From positions 372,001-436,000 of the forward strand of contig NZ_UAWH01000005.1 of the NCBI RefSeq assembly GCF_900447045.1: 64,000 nucleotides of DNA, read 5' to 3'. Shown one piece after another: positions 1 to 7,120 of this stretch. The number at the start of each line of letters is the position of its first letter. Position 1 is the stretch's first letter. Source of the stretch: Clostridium paraputrificum. GTDB lineage: Bacteria > Bacillota > Clostridia > Clostridiales > Clostridiaceae. The position numbers were made by a program, and so were the translations under genes. Below the pieces are notes generated by a model, which saw nothing but the letters and a program-made list of their open reading frames with translations, had not been told where the DNA came from and made no database searches.

Positions 1-1
1 G

Positions 2-469
2 GCAATTAACGAAGATTTAAATGAAATAATAGCTATTGAAGAAGAGTGCTTTCCAGAATCAGAATCAGCAAAGGAAGAGGATATTAGAAAAAGATTTTTT
101 GCATTCAAAGAAAATTTTTTTGTAGCTATTGAAGATGGTGAAGTAGTAGGCTTTATTAATGGATGTACTACAAATTCACCAGAGTTACCTGACGAATTGT
201 ATCATGATACTTCCCTTCATAATCCCAATGGCGCATATCAAACCGTATTTGGATTAGATGTATTACCTAAGTATCGCAGAAACGGCATTGCAGAAAATTT
301 ACTAAATTACTTTATACAAATTTCAAAGGCACGTGGGAAGAAGGGCATTGTACTTACTTGTAAAGATTACTTAGTGCATTATTATAAAAAGTTTGGATTT
401 GAGCATAAAGGTGTTTCAGCTTCCTCACATGGAGGAGCTAAGTGGAATGATATGGTATTAATTTTTTAA
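2..469 (+). CDS. GNAT family N-acetyltransferase, 5' end cut by window edge
   Basis: The reading frame is open from the first bases, so the true start lies outside the window; 155 residues are visible. The C-terminal half carries the GNAT acetyl-CoA-binding signature (FGLDVLPKYRRNGIAENLL), an R-x-x-G-x-A pyrophosphate loop after a beta-strand, then a YYKKFGFE motif typical of the last strand. The family transfers an acetyl group from acetyl-CoA to an amine; the substrate cannot be read from sequence. An internal ATG at 197 exists but starts in the middle of the fold, so it is not a real start. A repeat element with a U-rich tail follows directly after the stop codon. Confidence 0.85.
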   Translation, partial: AINEDLNEIIAIEEECFPESESAKEEDIRKRFFAFKENFFVAIEDGEVVGFINGCTTNSPELPDELYHDTSLHNPNGAYQTVFGLDVLPKYRRNGIAENLLNYFIQISKARGKKGIVLTCKDYLVHYYKKFGFEHKGVSASSHGGAKWNDMVLIF

Positions 470-470
470 T

Positions 471-571
471 TTTCTTACCTTTAGTACGAGTGGGGTGGAT
501 ATTTGTTTCAATGTGACTTGGACCGTAGTAACGGGACAAGCAAAATAAATATCCACCCCATCTTTTTATTT
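471..571 (+). repeat. Dispersed hairpin element, copy 1
   Basis: Copy 1 of a five-copy element. It starts with a conserved tag (TTACCTTTAGTACGAG), then a 14-bp perfect stem: TGGGGTGGATATTT at 491-504 pairs with AAATATCCACCCCA at 547-560. The 42-nt interior holds a second hairpin, CTTG-GA-CCGT-AGTA-ACGG-GA-CAAG, with a symmetrical GA/GA internal loop. A U-rich tail (TCTTTTTATTT) follows. It lies between the GNAT gene and the deacetylase gene. Function unknown; it could be a structured RNA, a terminator-like leader or a MITE-like repeat. Confidence 0.8.
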
Positions 572-658
572 ATTAAATAAAAAATGAATTAAATATATGA
601 AATGGTACAAGATAAATTGTAATGGGTTTTAATCTATAAGTAATAAGGAGGAAAAAAA

Positions 659-1405
659 GTGAAATACAGAGTAAGGAGATCTTTATTATTTTCTTTAGGT
701 ATGCTTATTTTAACCTTTATGTTTGGTGCAAGTGTTCCTAGTGTTAAAGTTTTTAATATAGAGGATCAGACTTATAATGAAGACTATGCTAATAAAAAAA
801 TTATATATCTAACCTTTGATGATGGACCAAGTTCTAAGGTAACAGATGGGGTGTTAGAGGTATTAAAAGAAAGGGATGTAAAAGCAACATTTTTTCTTAT
901 TGGAAATCAAATAAAAGATAAAGAAGATGTAGTAAAAAGAATTTATAATGAGGGGCATGGTATAGGTTTGCATACATATAATCATAAATTTAAGTATGTT
1001 TATCGTAATGAGGATACATTTATAAAAGAGATGGTTGAATGTAGGAATGAGATAAATAGAGTAGTTGGGATTTCTCCTAATATAATTAGATTTCCAGGAG
1101 GAAGCTACAAACACTTAAGTAAACAGTTTTTATCCAAGTTGCATGATAATAACTTTAAAGTTTATGATTGGAACTTAGATAATACAGATGGAATGAATCA
1201 AAAACTTGATCCTAATGTTTTGTATAAGAAGGCTATTAAGGGAAGTGAAAATTTACATCCTATAATATTACTAATGCATTGCACAGATATGAATAAAAAT
1301 ACTTACAAGGCTCTTCCAGATATAATAGATTATTATAAAAATGAAGGGTATCAATTTAGAGTTATAGATGAAAACACACCAGAGATGTATTTTAGGATTA
1401 AATAA
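659..1405 (+). CDS. Polysaccharide deacetylase (NodB domain), secreted or membrane-anchored
   Basis: A 248-residue protein. The N-terminus has basic residues, then a hydrophobic segment (about residues 8-28), so it is a signal peptide or membrane anchor. The NodB fold starts near residue 47: motif 1 is TFDDGPSS (catalytic base and metal Asp), motif 2 is HTYNHK (metal His pair), and RFPGGS matches motif 3. Members of carbohydrate esterase family 4 remove N-acetyl groups from peptidoglycan or other GlcNAc polymers at the cell surface. The start is GTG with a strong AAGGAGG site 6-7 bases upstream. No terminator of its own is seen because an IS element follows within about 15 bases. Substrate not determined. 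Confidence 0.88.
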   Translation: MKYRVRRSLLFSLGMLILTFMFGASVPSVKVFNIEDQTYNEDYANKKIIYLTFDDGPSSKVTDGVLEVLKERDVKATFFLIGNQIKDKEDVVKRIYNEGHGIGLHTYNHKFKYVYRNEDTFIKEMVECRNEINRVVGISPNIIRFPGGSYKHLSKQFLSKLHDNNFKVYDWNLDNTDGMNQKLDPNVLYKKAIKGSENLHPIILLMHCTDMNKNTYKALPDIIDYYKNEGYQFRVIDENTPEMYFRIK

Positions 1406-1556
1406 TATAAAAAGAAAGTACCACATTATTAAAGAATAAAGTGGACCCTAAGTCAAGGTCACAATAAAAAAGTTAAGAAGCTAATAAAAGATGATTTCTA
1501 AATTGTTTATGGGGCATCTTTTTTTAGCTACATTGATATCTATAGTTATTGTAATA

Positions 1557-2318
1557 TTAAATATAGTTATCTATAGAATAAATTACATCCTCAAGCATTT
1601 TATAACTGCTAAAATCAATTTTATCTTTCATATGTCCCCAAAATGATTCTTGTGGAGCATTATCCCAACAGTTTCTAAGACGGGACATAGATTGTCTTAA
1701 TTTATTTTTCTTCAATAGTCTATGGAATTTAGGACTTGTGTAATGTACACCTTGATCTGAATGAATAAATGCATTCTTATGTAAATTGTTTTTATGTTTT
1801 GATATTAATTTATCTATTGTAGTTGTTGCGATATCAAGAGTTATTGAATTTGAGACGTGATAAGCAAGTATTTCGTTGCTACTACTATCTTTGATGGTAG
1901 ACAAATAAGCCATATGATTATCTCCATATGGTATGTATGTAATATCAGTTAATAATACTTTACCAGGTATACCTTGTTTGAAGTTACGTTCTAATAAGTT
2001 TGGAATAACCCTATGTTCATTTGTTGCTTTTGGCATTCGGCGATACGGATTAGCTTTTCTTATCGGATATTTAATATCATATTTTCTAATTATACGTTGA
2101 ATTTTCTTTCTACTATAAATAATAGAAAACTCACCTTCTAAAAGAATCTTTATTGAACGAAATCCTTTCTTATAATCTTTGTATTTTGAAGCTTTAAGTA
2201 TATTATTTTTAGCTTCTAGATATTTAAGTTCTCTATCTTCTTTCTTATCCAAAGTATTTAAATAATTATAATATCCCGAACGTGAAATATTTAGAAGGTT
2301 GAAAAAATAGGAGACCAT
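1557..2318 (-). pseudogene. IS3-family transposase OrfB, C-terminally truncated
   Basis: A 253-residue integrase-core (rve) protein. The start resembles IS150/IS3 OrfB (NISRSGYYNYL), and an HTH_21-like region leads into the DDE domain: first Asp in LLTDITYIPYG, second in FIHSDQGVHYTS, Glu in NAPQESFWGHMK. The frame stops at YSIDNYI, but translation past the TAA continues YYNNYRYQ, the usual OrfB C-terminus, so a nonsense change has removed the last 20-30 residues. All three catalytic acids remain. Normally OrfB is made as an OrfAB fusion by frameshifting; here OrfA is itself broken. Confidence 0.82.
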
Positions 2319-2345
2319 ATTTTTAAAACCATTGCTAGATATAGT

Positions 2346-2494
2346 CTAATTTATTAATTTAAAAGTTTCGTTGCTATTTAATTTTATTCTGTTGTTTACC
2401 AGTCTCCTTTCTGTCACGTCTAATTTTTTAGAATTTCTACCTGCTCTTCTAATAGTTTGATTCTAGCTTCTTCATCAAATGTTATTTTGCTCAT
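2346..2494 (-). pseudogene. IS3-family OrfA remnant, internally deleted and frameshifted
   Basis: An ATG with a GGAGG site opens MSKITFDEEARIKLLEEQVE, then hits TAG after 24 codons. The neighbouring frame continues KKLDVTERRLVNN, which is the usual C-terminal coiled-coil end of this OrfA family. The usual N-terminal HTH region, about 100 residues, is missing between the start codon segment and the coiled coil, and a one-base slip in an A-run breaks what remains. This is a clear deletion derivative. Confidence 0.7.
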
Positions 2495-2617
2495 TTCGTA
2501 TTCCTCCAAGATATTAATATTATAAATAAAAAGGCACCTATAAACGAGGCGCTTTTTTTCAAAGTGTACTGCTTACAGGTACCATTTTATAATATGTGGT
2601 ACGTTTTATTAACTAAT

Positions 2618-3922
2618 TTACATTCTTGATTTTAAATAAAGTATTACACCTAATATTGAAACTAAGCTTTCAGTAATAGGAAAGGCTAGCCACACACCAG
2701 TTATGTCTGCTAATGCAGATAGTAGAAAAGCCATAGGAATTATAACAATTAATCCCCTTAATAAAGAAATAATTTGAGCTAAAAAGGCTTTTTCCATAGA
2801 AGTAAAAAACATAGGTAGAATAATATTAAATCCTACAAATATTATAGCTATAAAATAAATTTTTAAGCCATTTGTTGCAATACTCTGTAGTACAAGGTTA
2901 TTTTCACTATTAAATATTTTAGCAATTGGGTCTGCTAAGAAAAATATAATTAGATAGATTATGCATGAAATAATAGACATAGTTATCATTGCATATTTAA
3001 ATATTAATTTAATATTTTTTATATCATTATGTCCATAAAATTTGCTTATAAGTGGTTGAATTCCTTGGGCAATACCAGTATATACTGCTATAACTACAAG
3101 AGATAAATTTGCAACTATTCCATATGCAGCAACACCTGCGTTACCTATGAGATTAAGTATGATCATATTAAAAACAATGATTACAATTCCAGAAGAGACC
3201 TCTGTAACTAACGATGGAAAACCTAATGATAAAGTATTGAGTGACATCTTAATGCTAGGTTTTATTTTTATAAAATGAAATTGATTTTTTTTCTTTATAC
3301 GGTGTAGGGATAGTATAAGTATACTAATTATAGGAGCTAGTCCTGTTGCAAATACAGCTCCAAATATTCCAAGTTGTAATGGAAATATAAATATATAATC
3401 TAAAATTATATTAGATAAGCTTCCACCTAGCATTGCATACATTGATAAATTTGGATTGTTATCATTTCTTATGAAGCAAATTAGTACATCATTTATAATG
3501 AAAGCAGGAGCAAATATAAGGATGCATTTTAAATATATATTTGTCATTTTAAAAACATCAGAATCTGATCCTAAAACAGTAGTTAAAGATTTAGAAAGAA
3601 AAATACCAACTAGTACAAATACAATAGATATAACAGTGGCTAAATAGAAAGTGTTTGTGAATATGGTATTTGCATTTTTTCTTTCTTTATTACTTTTAAA
3701 AATTGAATATTTTGTGGCACCACCTATTCCTAACATTAAACCGCTTCCGTGAATAAAGCTATATACAGGTATAGCCAAGTTAAGTGCTGTTAAACCATTT
3801 CTGCCTAATCCTTTTGAAACAAAAAAGGTATCTGCTAGTATATAGCATGATAAGCCAATCATACCTAAAACATTTAATGTACAGTAGCGGCTGAATTCCT
3901 TAAGTTGAGATTTATTTTCCAT
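2618..3922 (-). CDS. MATE-family multidrug/cation exporter
   Basis: A 434-residue polytopic membrane protein with about 12 hydrophobic segments in two MatE halves. The N-terminal half has LNLAIPVYSFIHGSGLMLGIGGATKYSI and the loop GSDSD; the second half begins near residue 230 (SLGFPSLVTEVSSGIVIIVFNMIIL). MATE proteins export cationic drugs or metabolites using a Na+ or H+ gradient; the substrate cannot be assigned. GGGGAGG lies 6-12 bases before the ATG. A roughly 80-nt leader with two strong hairpins separates promoter and start, so post-transcriptional control is likely. The gene is single and ends against the IS element. Confidence 0.9.
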   Translation of the reverse strand: MENKSQLKEFSRYCTLNVLGMIGLSCYILADTFFVSKGLGRNGLTALNLAIPVYSFIHGSGLMLGIGGATKYSIFKSNKERKNANTIFTNTFYLATVISIVFVLVGIFLSKSLTTVLGSDSDVFKMTNIYLKCILIFAPAFIINDVLICFIRNDNNPNLSMYAMLGGSLSNIILDYIFIFPLQLGIFGAVFATGLAPIISILILSLHRIKKKNQFHFIKIKPSIKMSLNTLSLGFPSLVTEVSSGIVIIVFNMIILNLIGNAGVAAYGIVANLSLVVIAVYTGIAQGIQPLISKFYGHNDIKNIKLIFKYAMITMSIISCIIYLIIFFLADPIAKIFNSENNLVLQSIATNGLKIYFIAIIFVGFNIILPMFFTSMEKAFLAQIISLLRGLIVIIPMAFLLSALADITGVWLAFPITESLVSILGVILYLKSRM

Positions 3923-3942
3923 ATAGACCTCCCCAAAAATAA

Positions 3943-4021
3943 AGCGCCAGAATATCCTATCTCCAAAGGCCTAAGGATAGGATAGCTGACGCTTAACATA
4001 TTTACCCGGCGGCAAATATGT
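3943..4021 (-). promoter_or_regulatory. Structured 5' leader of the MATE gene (unassigned)
   Basis: Read on the minus strand there are two stable hairpins. The first is 8-bp ACATATTT/AAATATGT (3996-4021) with a GC-rich 10-nt loop GCCGCCGGGT. The second is a long stem (3943-3993): AGCGTCAG/CTGGCGCT outside and ATCCTATC/GATAGGAT inside, with loop CTTAGGCCTTTGGA. It ends about 10 nt before the Shine-Dalgarno. The loops share a possible GGC/GCC contact. No U-run follows, so it is not a plain terminator. It resembles a riboswitch or protein-binding leader, but I do not recognise the class. Confidence 0.55.
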
Positions 4022-4282
4022 ATCTTGTATTTACTTACCAGAAATTGTAACATAACATTTAAAAAATGGCAATGTAATCTAGGTGATTTATCTTTGTACA
4101 AAATAAAAGTTCTTATATTTTTGTATTTATATATTTATTTGGTAGAAGTCATAAAAAGTTTGAGAGTTAGTCTTAAAGTTATATTATTGATAGTAAAATT
4201 ACTAGAGTAAAAGCAGAGGAAAGTAGTAAATAATTTTATAGTTAAGGAGCGTTGCTTAAAAGATATGTATTAATAAAAAAGT
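4022..4282. other. Intergenic stretch, only weak signals
   Basis: AT-rich spacer between the MATE leader and the terminator of the next minus-strand gene. It must hold the MATE promoter on the minus strand. A 61-codon open frame on the plus strand has no ribosome site and no recognisable protein features, so it is not called. Confidence 0.4.
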
Positions 4283-4312
4283 TGGATGGTAAATAATATA
4301 ATTAACCATCCA
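4272..4312 (-). terminator. Intrinsic terminator of the HTH gene
   Basis: On the minus strand GGATGGTT and AACCATCC form a hairpin around an AT-rich loop. The run TTTTTTATTA follows, 15-55 bases after the stop codon at 4328. Confidence 0.75.
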
Positions 4313-4327
4313 CTATGTTAAGTATTT

Positions 4328-5803
4328 TTATAAACTTTTTAAAAAGTTAGCTATATATTCTTTTGATTTAAAGTTATCTGGTGTATTTAAGTATGTATTC
4401 TCTAGTAAGAGCGAAACAGAATTAACTAAAAGAGTATTTGTAGTAAATTTAAAATCTAAAAAATTATTCTTATAATTAACAAGTAAAAATTCATTTTTCT
4501 TGCACCAACAGTAGAATAAATTATTATTCAATTTAGATGTATCAGGAATAAGACAAAAGTTACAAGAGTCAGTACTGAATAAATAATCTATTAAACAAGA
4601 AATATGTTTTTTAAATTGTCTTTTGGTAAGGATCAGTTTTGGCACTAGCTCTGACATACTTTCATATATAATAGTTTCCTTGTTTGAAAACTCTATAAGA
4701 TCATTAATAGAATAAAAATCTATAGCGAGAAGGTTAGAATTCTTATATAATGAATTCTTAATAGATTTAAAACAATTGAAATGAAATTCTATATCTTTTT
4801 CGTTATCAACTGAATTACAAAGTATTTCGTAATATAGTTCATCGTTCATTATATATGGTATTGGAAAGGAGCTATAGTTATAATGAGTATTTTTAATAGA
4901 ATCCTTATTAGGTAATTGAATGCTATTAACCTCAAATTTATCTAAAACTTCAGAAATATTTATGTTGTAAAAGGTTGGATATGATCTGGAAAGTATATTT
5001 TTACTCCATCCTGTATAAAATTTTATGCTAATTGGATCCTTAAATAAAGCACTATAAAACTGTGTTTCATTGCCAACTATTTGGTTTGAAGACATAAATA
5101 CTCCATTATGTTCCGTTATGTGAAAAGAATAATTGTAATAGTTATCAAGAGAATCAACAAAATATGAAAAATTACAATTTTTATGATTTATTAATGAAAA
5201 TAAATATAATCCTAGCGTTGAGCTACTACTATTTGAATATACAAAGTTCAAATGACAGCCCATATCTAAAAGCATTAAAGTTTTTTTTAACCATTCATTT
5301 CTGAAATATTTATTATTCATCATTAAATCTAATGACTTACAAAATACAAATAATAAATTTTGAGGTTTCCCATATGAAATAGATGAATTTAGAAAATTAA
5401 GAATTCCTAAAAGTGCGTTCTTTTCATCATCATAAATTGATATATTAGCTGAATATATAGAACCATTGTTAATAGAATTATCAATAATTTGTTGGTAGTT
5501 ACTAATATCGTCAAAGATAAATTTTTTTGTTGAAGCTATTAATGAAGAAGTATTACCTAATAAATTATTAGGTGTGTGATAAATTGATGAAAATAATTTC
5601 TCAAGGAATTCGATTTCTAGCTCTCTATTTCTTTCAATTAAATAATCAATAGCATTATCAAAGTAAGCAGCATTAGTATCTATTTTTCTTGAACCATTTT
5701 TCCATTTACTTACTAAGCTTCTATCTACATTTAGAGCTTGTGCCATTTTCGATGGAGAAATTTTCAAGCTTTTTAATAAGTAACTAAATCCATTAGAATA
5801 CAT
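4328..5803 (-). CDS. Large XRE-type HTH protein of unknown function
   Basis: A 491-residue protein. Residues about 5-45 form a Cro/C1-type helix-turn-helix (LKSLKISPSKMAQALNVDRS followed by LVSKWKNGSRKI). The rest, about 440 residues, is rich in Asn, Ser, Tyr and Phe, has no transmembrane segment, and matches no domain I can name. The pattern of an N-terminal XRE domain with a long helical body suggests a cytoplasmic sensor-regulator. It is divergent from the phosphorelay operon that begins at 6089, with a shared 285-base spacer, so it may control that operon; that link is inference from position only. Start is ATG with a GGAG site. Confidence 0.7.
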   Translation of the reverse strand: MYSNGFSYLLKSLKISPSKMAQALNVDRSLVSKWKNGSRKIDTNAAYFDNAIDYLIERNRELEIEFLEKLFSSIYHTPNNLLGNTSSLIASTKKFIFDDISNYQQIIDNSINNGSIYSANISIYDDEKNALLGILNFLNSSISYGKPQNLLFVFCKSLDLMMNNKYFRNEWLKKTLMLLDMGCHLNFVYSNSSSSTLGLYLFSLINHKNCNFSYFVDSLDNYYNYSFHITEHNGVFMSSNQIVGNETQFYSALFKDPISIKFYTGWSKNILSRSYPTFYNINISEVLDKFEVNSIQLPNKDSIKNTHYNYSSFPIPYIMNDELYYEILCNSVDNEKDIEFHFNCFKSIKNSLYKNSNLLAIDFYSINDLIEFSNKETIIYESMSELVPKLILTKRQFKKHISCLIDYLFSTDSCNFCLIPDTSKLNNNLFYCWCKKNEFLLVNYKNNFLDFKFTTNTLLVNSVSLLLENTYLNTPDNFKSKEYIANFLKSL

Positions 5804-6088
5804 TTTATCTCCTCCATTTTCAAAATAATTAAGAGTATATTATAAGATAGCTTACAGATATTATCAATATGTATATATAGTAATTGGTAAAACACTTTTT
5901 GGGTTAACATAAATAAGAATATCGGGATAGTAATAATAATATATTTGTATTCACAAAGTGTCACAGTGAATAAAAATGACAAAGGTTTAATGAAAAGTTT
6001 ATTTTTAATATAATTTAATAAGTATGACAATTGATTAATAAGTTTGTTTTATTTTGGAAAGTTGGTTTGTTTACATAAGGAGAGTATT

Positions 6089-7120
6089 ATGAAAGACTTT
6101 AATTTATTTTATATAGATGATTGTAAAATTAATCATGATGTTATTGCTTCATTTTTAAAGAATATAGATATTAATATAGAATACTTTTATGATGCAATAT
6201 CAGCTCTAAAGTGTGTGAATTTGAAAAAAACTGATATTATTATTGTTGATTATATCATGCCTAAAATGAATGGACTAGAATTTATTAAGAATGTTAGAAG
6301 TTTAGATAAAAAGGTACCTATTATTTTAATTACTGCTGCTAGTGATGAGTCTATAAAGTTAAAAGCACTAGAAAGTGGAGCTACAGAGTTTTTATACTTA
6401 CCATTTAATAAATATGAATTTATTATGAGAATAAAAAATTTATTAGAGTTAATAAAGTATCAAAGAAGGGTTGAAAACAAAGCTTCCATATTAGCTCGTG
6501 GAATAAAAGAAGCTACTGCAAGTATTATGGAGCGCGAAAAAGAAACCTTAGAAGTATTAGTAGAAACAGCTAAAAAAAAGGATTCGGATACGGGAAACCA
6601 TGTAGTAAGGGTAGCTAAATATTCAAAATTATTAGCTAGGGTATTAGGTATGAGTGAAGAAGAGCAAGAAGAAATATATTATGCAGCACAGCTACATGAT
6701 TTAGGTAAGATTGGAATAAGTGACCAAATAATAAATAAAAGATGTCAATTAACATTAGAAGAGTTTGAAATAATGAAAACTCATACAATAATAGGATATG
6801 ATATATTAAAAAATCGTAGCAGTAAATATTTAAAAAAAGGAAGTATAGTAGCTTTATCTCATCATGAAAGATACGATGGGTTAGGGTATCCAAATGGATT
6901 AAAGGGAAATGAGATACCTATTGAGGGAAGAATAGTAGCTATAGCAGATGTATTTGATGCATTATTAATGAAACGAAGTTATAAGAATAGTTGGTCTATT
7001 GAAGAGGCAATAGATTATATAAAAGGGAAAAGTGGAACTCAGTTTGATCCTTATTTAGTTGATAGATATATAGATAATATTGAAGAGATAAGGAGAATTA
7101 GTTATGAATTTAAGGATTAA
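6089..7120 (+). CDS. Response regulator with HD-GYP domain (cyclic-di-GMP phosphodiesterase type)
   Basis: A 343-residue protein from the ATG at 6089, preferred over an upstream in-frame start because AAGGAGAG lies 6-10 bases before it. Residues 5-120 are a receiver domain with acidic pocket DD near 10-11, phospho-acceptor D54 in IIVDYIMPKMNG and switch Lys in LPFNK. Residues about 150-340 are an HD-GYP domain: HDLGKIG, then HHERYDGLGYP, then IADVFDALL. The family cleaves cyclic-di-GMP (or relatives), so phosphorylation probably gates second-messenger breakdown. The stop overlaps the next gene by 17 bases; it is the first gene of a four-gene phosphorelay. Confidence 0.92.
   Translation: MKDFNLFYIDDCKINHDVIASFLKNIDINIEYFYDAISALKCVNLKKTDIIIVDYIMPKMNGLEFIKNVRSLDKKVPIILITAASDESIKLKALESGATEFLYLPFNKYEFIMRIKNLLELIKYQRRVENKASILARGIKEATASIMEREKETLEVLVETAKKKDSDTGNHVVRVAKYSKLLARVLGMSEEEQEEIYYAAQLHDLGKIGISDQIINKRCQLTLEEFEIMKTHTIIGYDILKNRSSKYLKKGSIVALSHHERYDGLGYPNGLKGNEIPIEGRIVAIADVFDALLMKRSYKNSWSIEEAIDYIKGKSGTQFDPYLVDRYIDNIEEIRRISYEFKD

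Larger units (their letters stand above)
1418..2602 (-). mobile_element. Decayed IS3-family insertion sequence
   Basis: The ends carry matching inverted sequences: GTACCACAT at 1418-1426 and ATGTGGTAC at 2594-2602. Further in, TGGACCCTAAGTCAAGGTCA (from 1442) imperfectly matches the complement of 2564-2584. Between them are an internally deleted orfA and an orfB (DDE transposase) on the minus strand. The exact outer ends are uncertain, because either inverted pair could be the true terminus, and I see no target-site duplication. Both orfs are damaged, so the copy is probably immobile unless helped in trans. Confidence 0.8.

Noticed and set aside
1470-1530. AAGATG...CATCTT followed by T-run as a terminator of the deacetylase gene
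   Set aside because: It lies within the IS end and the degenerate C-terminus of orfB; the loop is long and AT-rich, so a real terminator is not supported.
4025-4210. 61-codon plus-strand frame upstream of the MATE gene
   Set aside because: No ribosome site, overlaps the structured leader on the other strand, and composition reflects AT-rich spacer.
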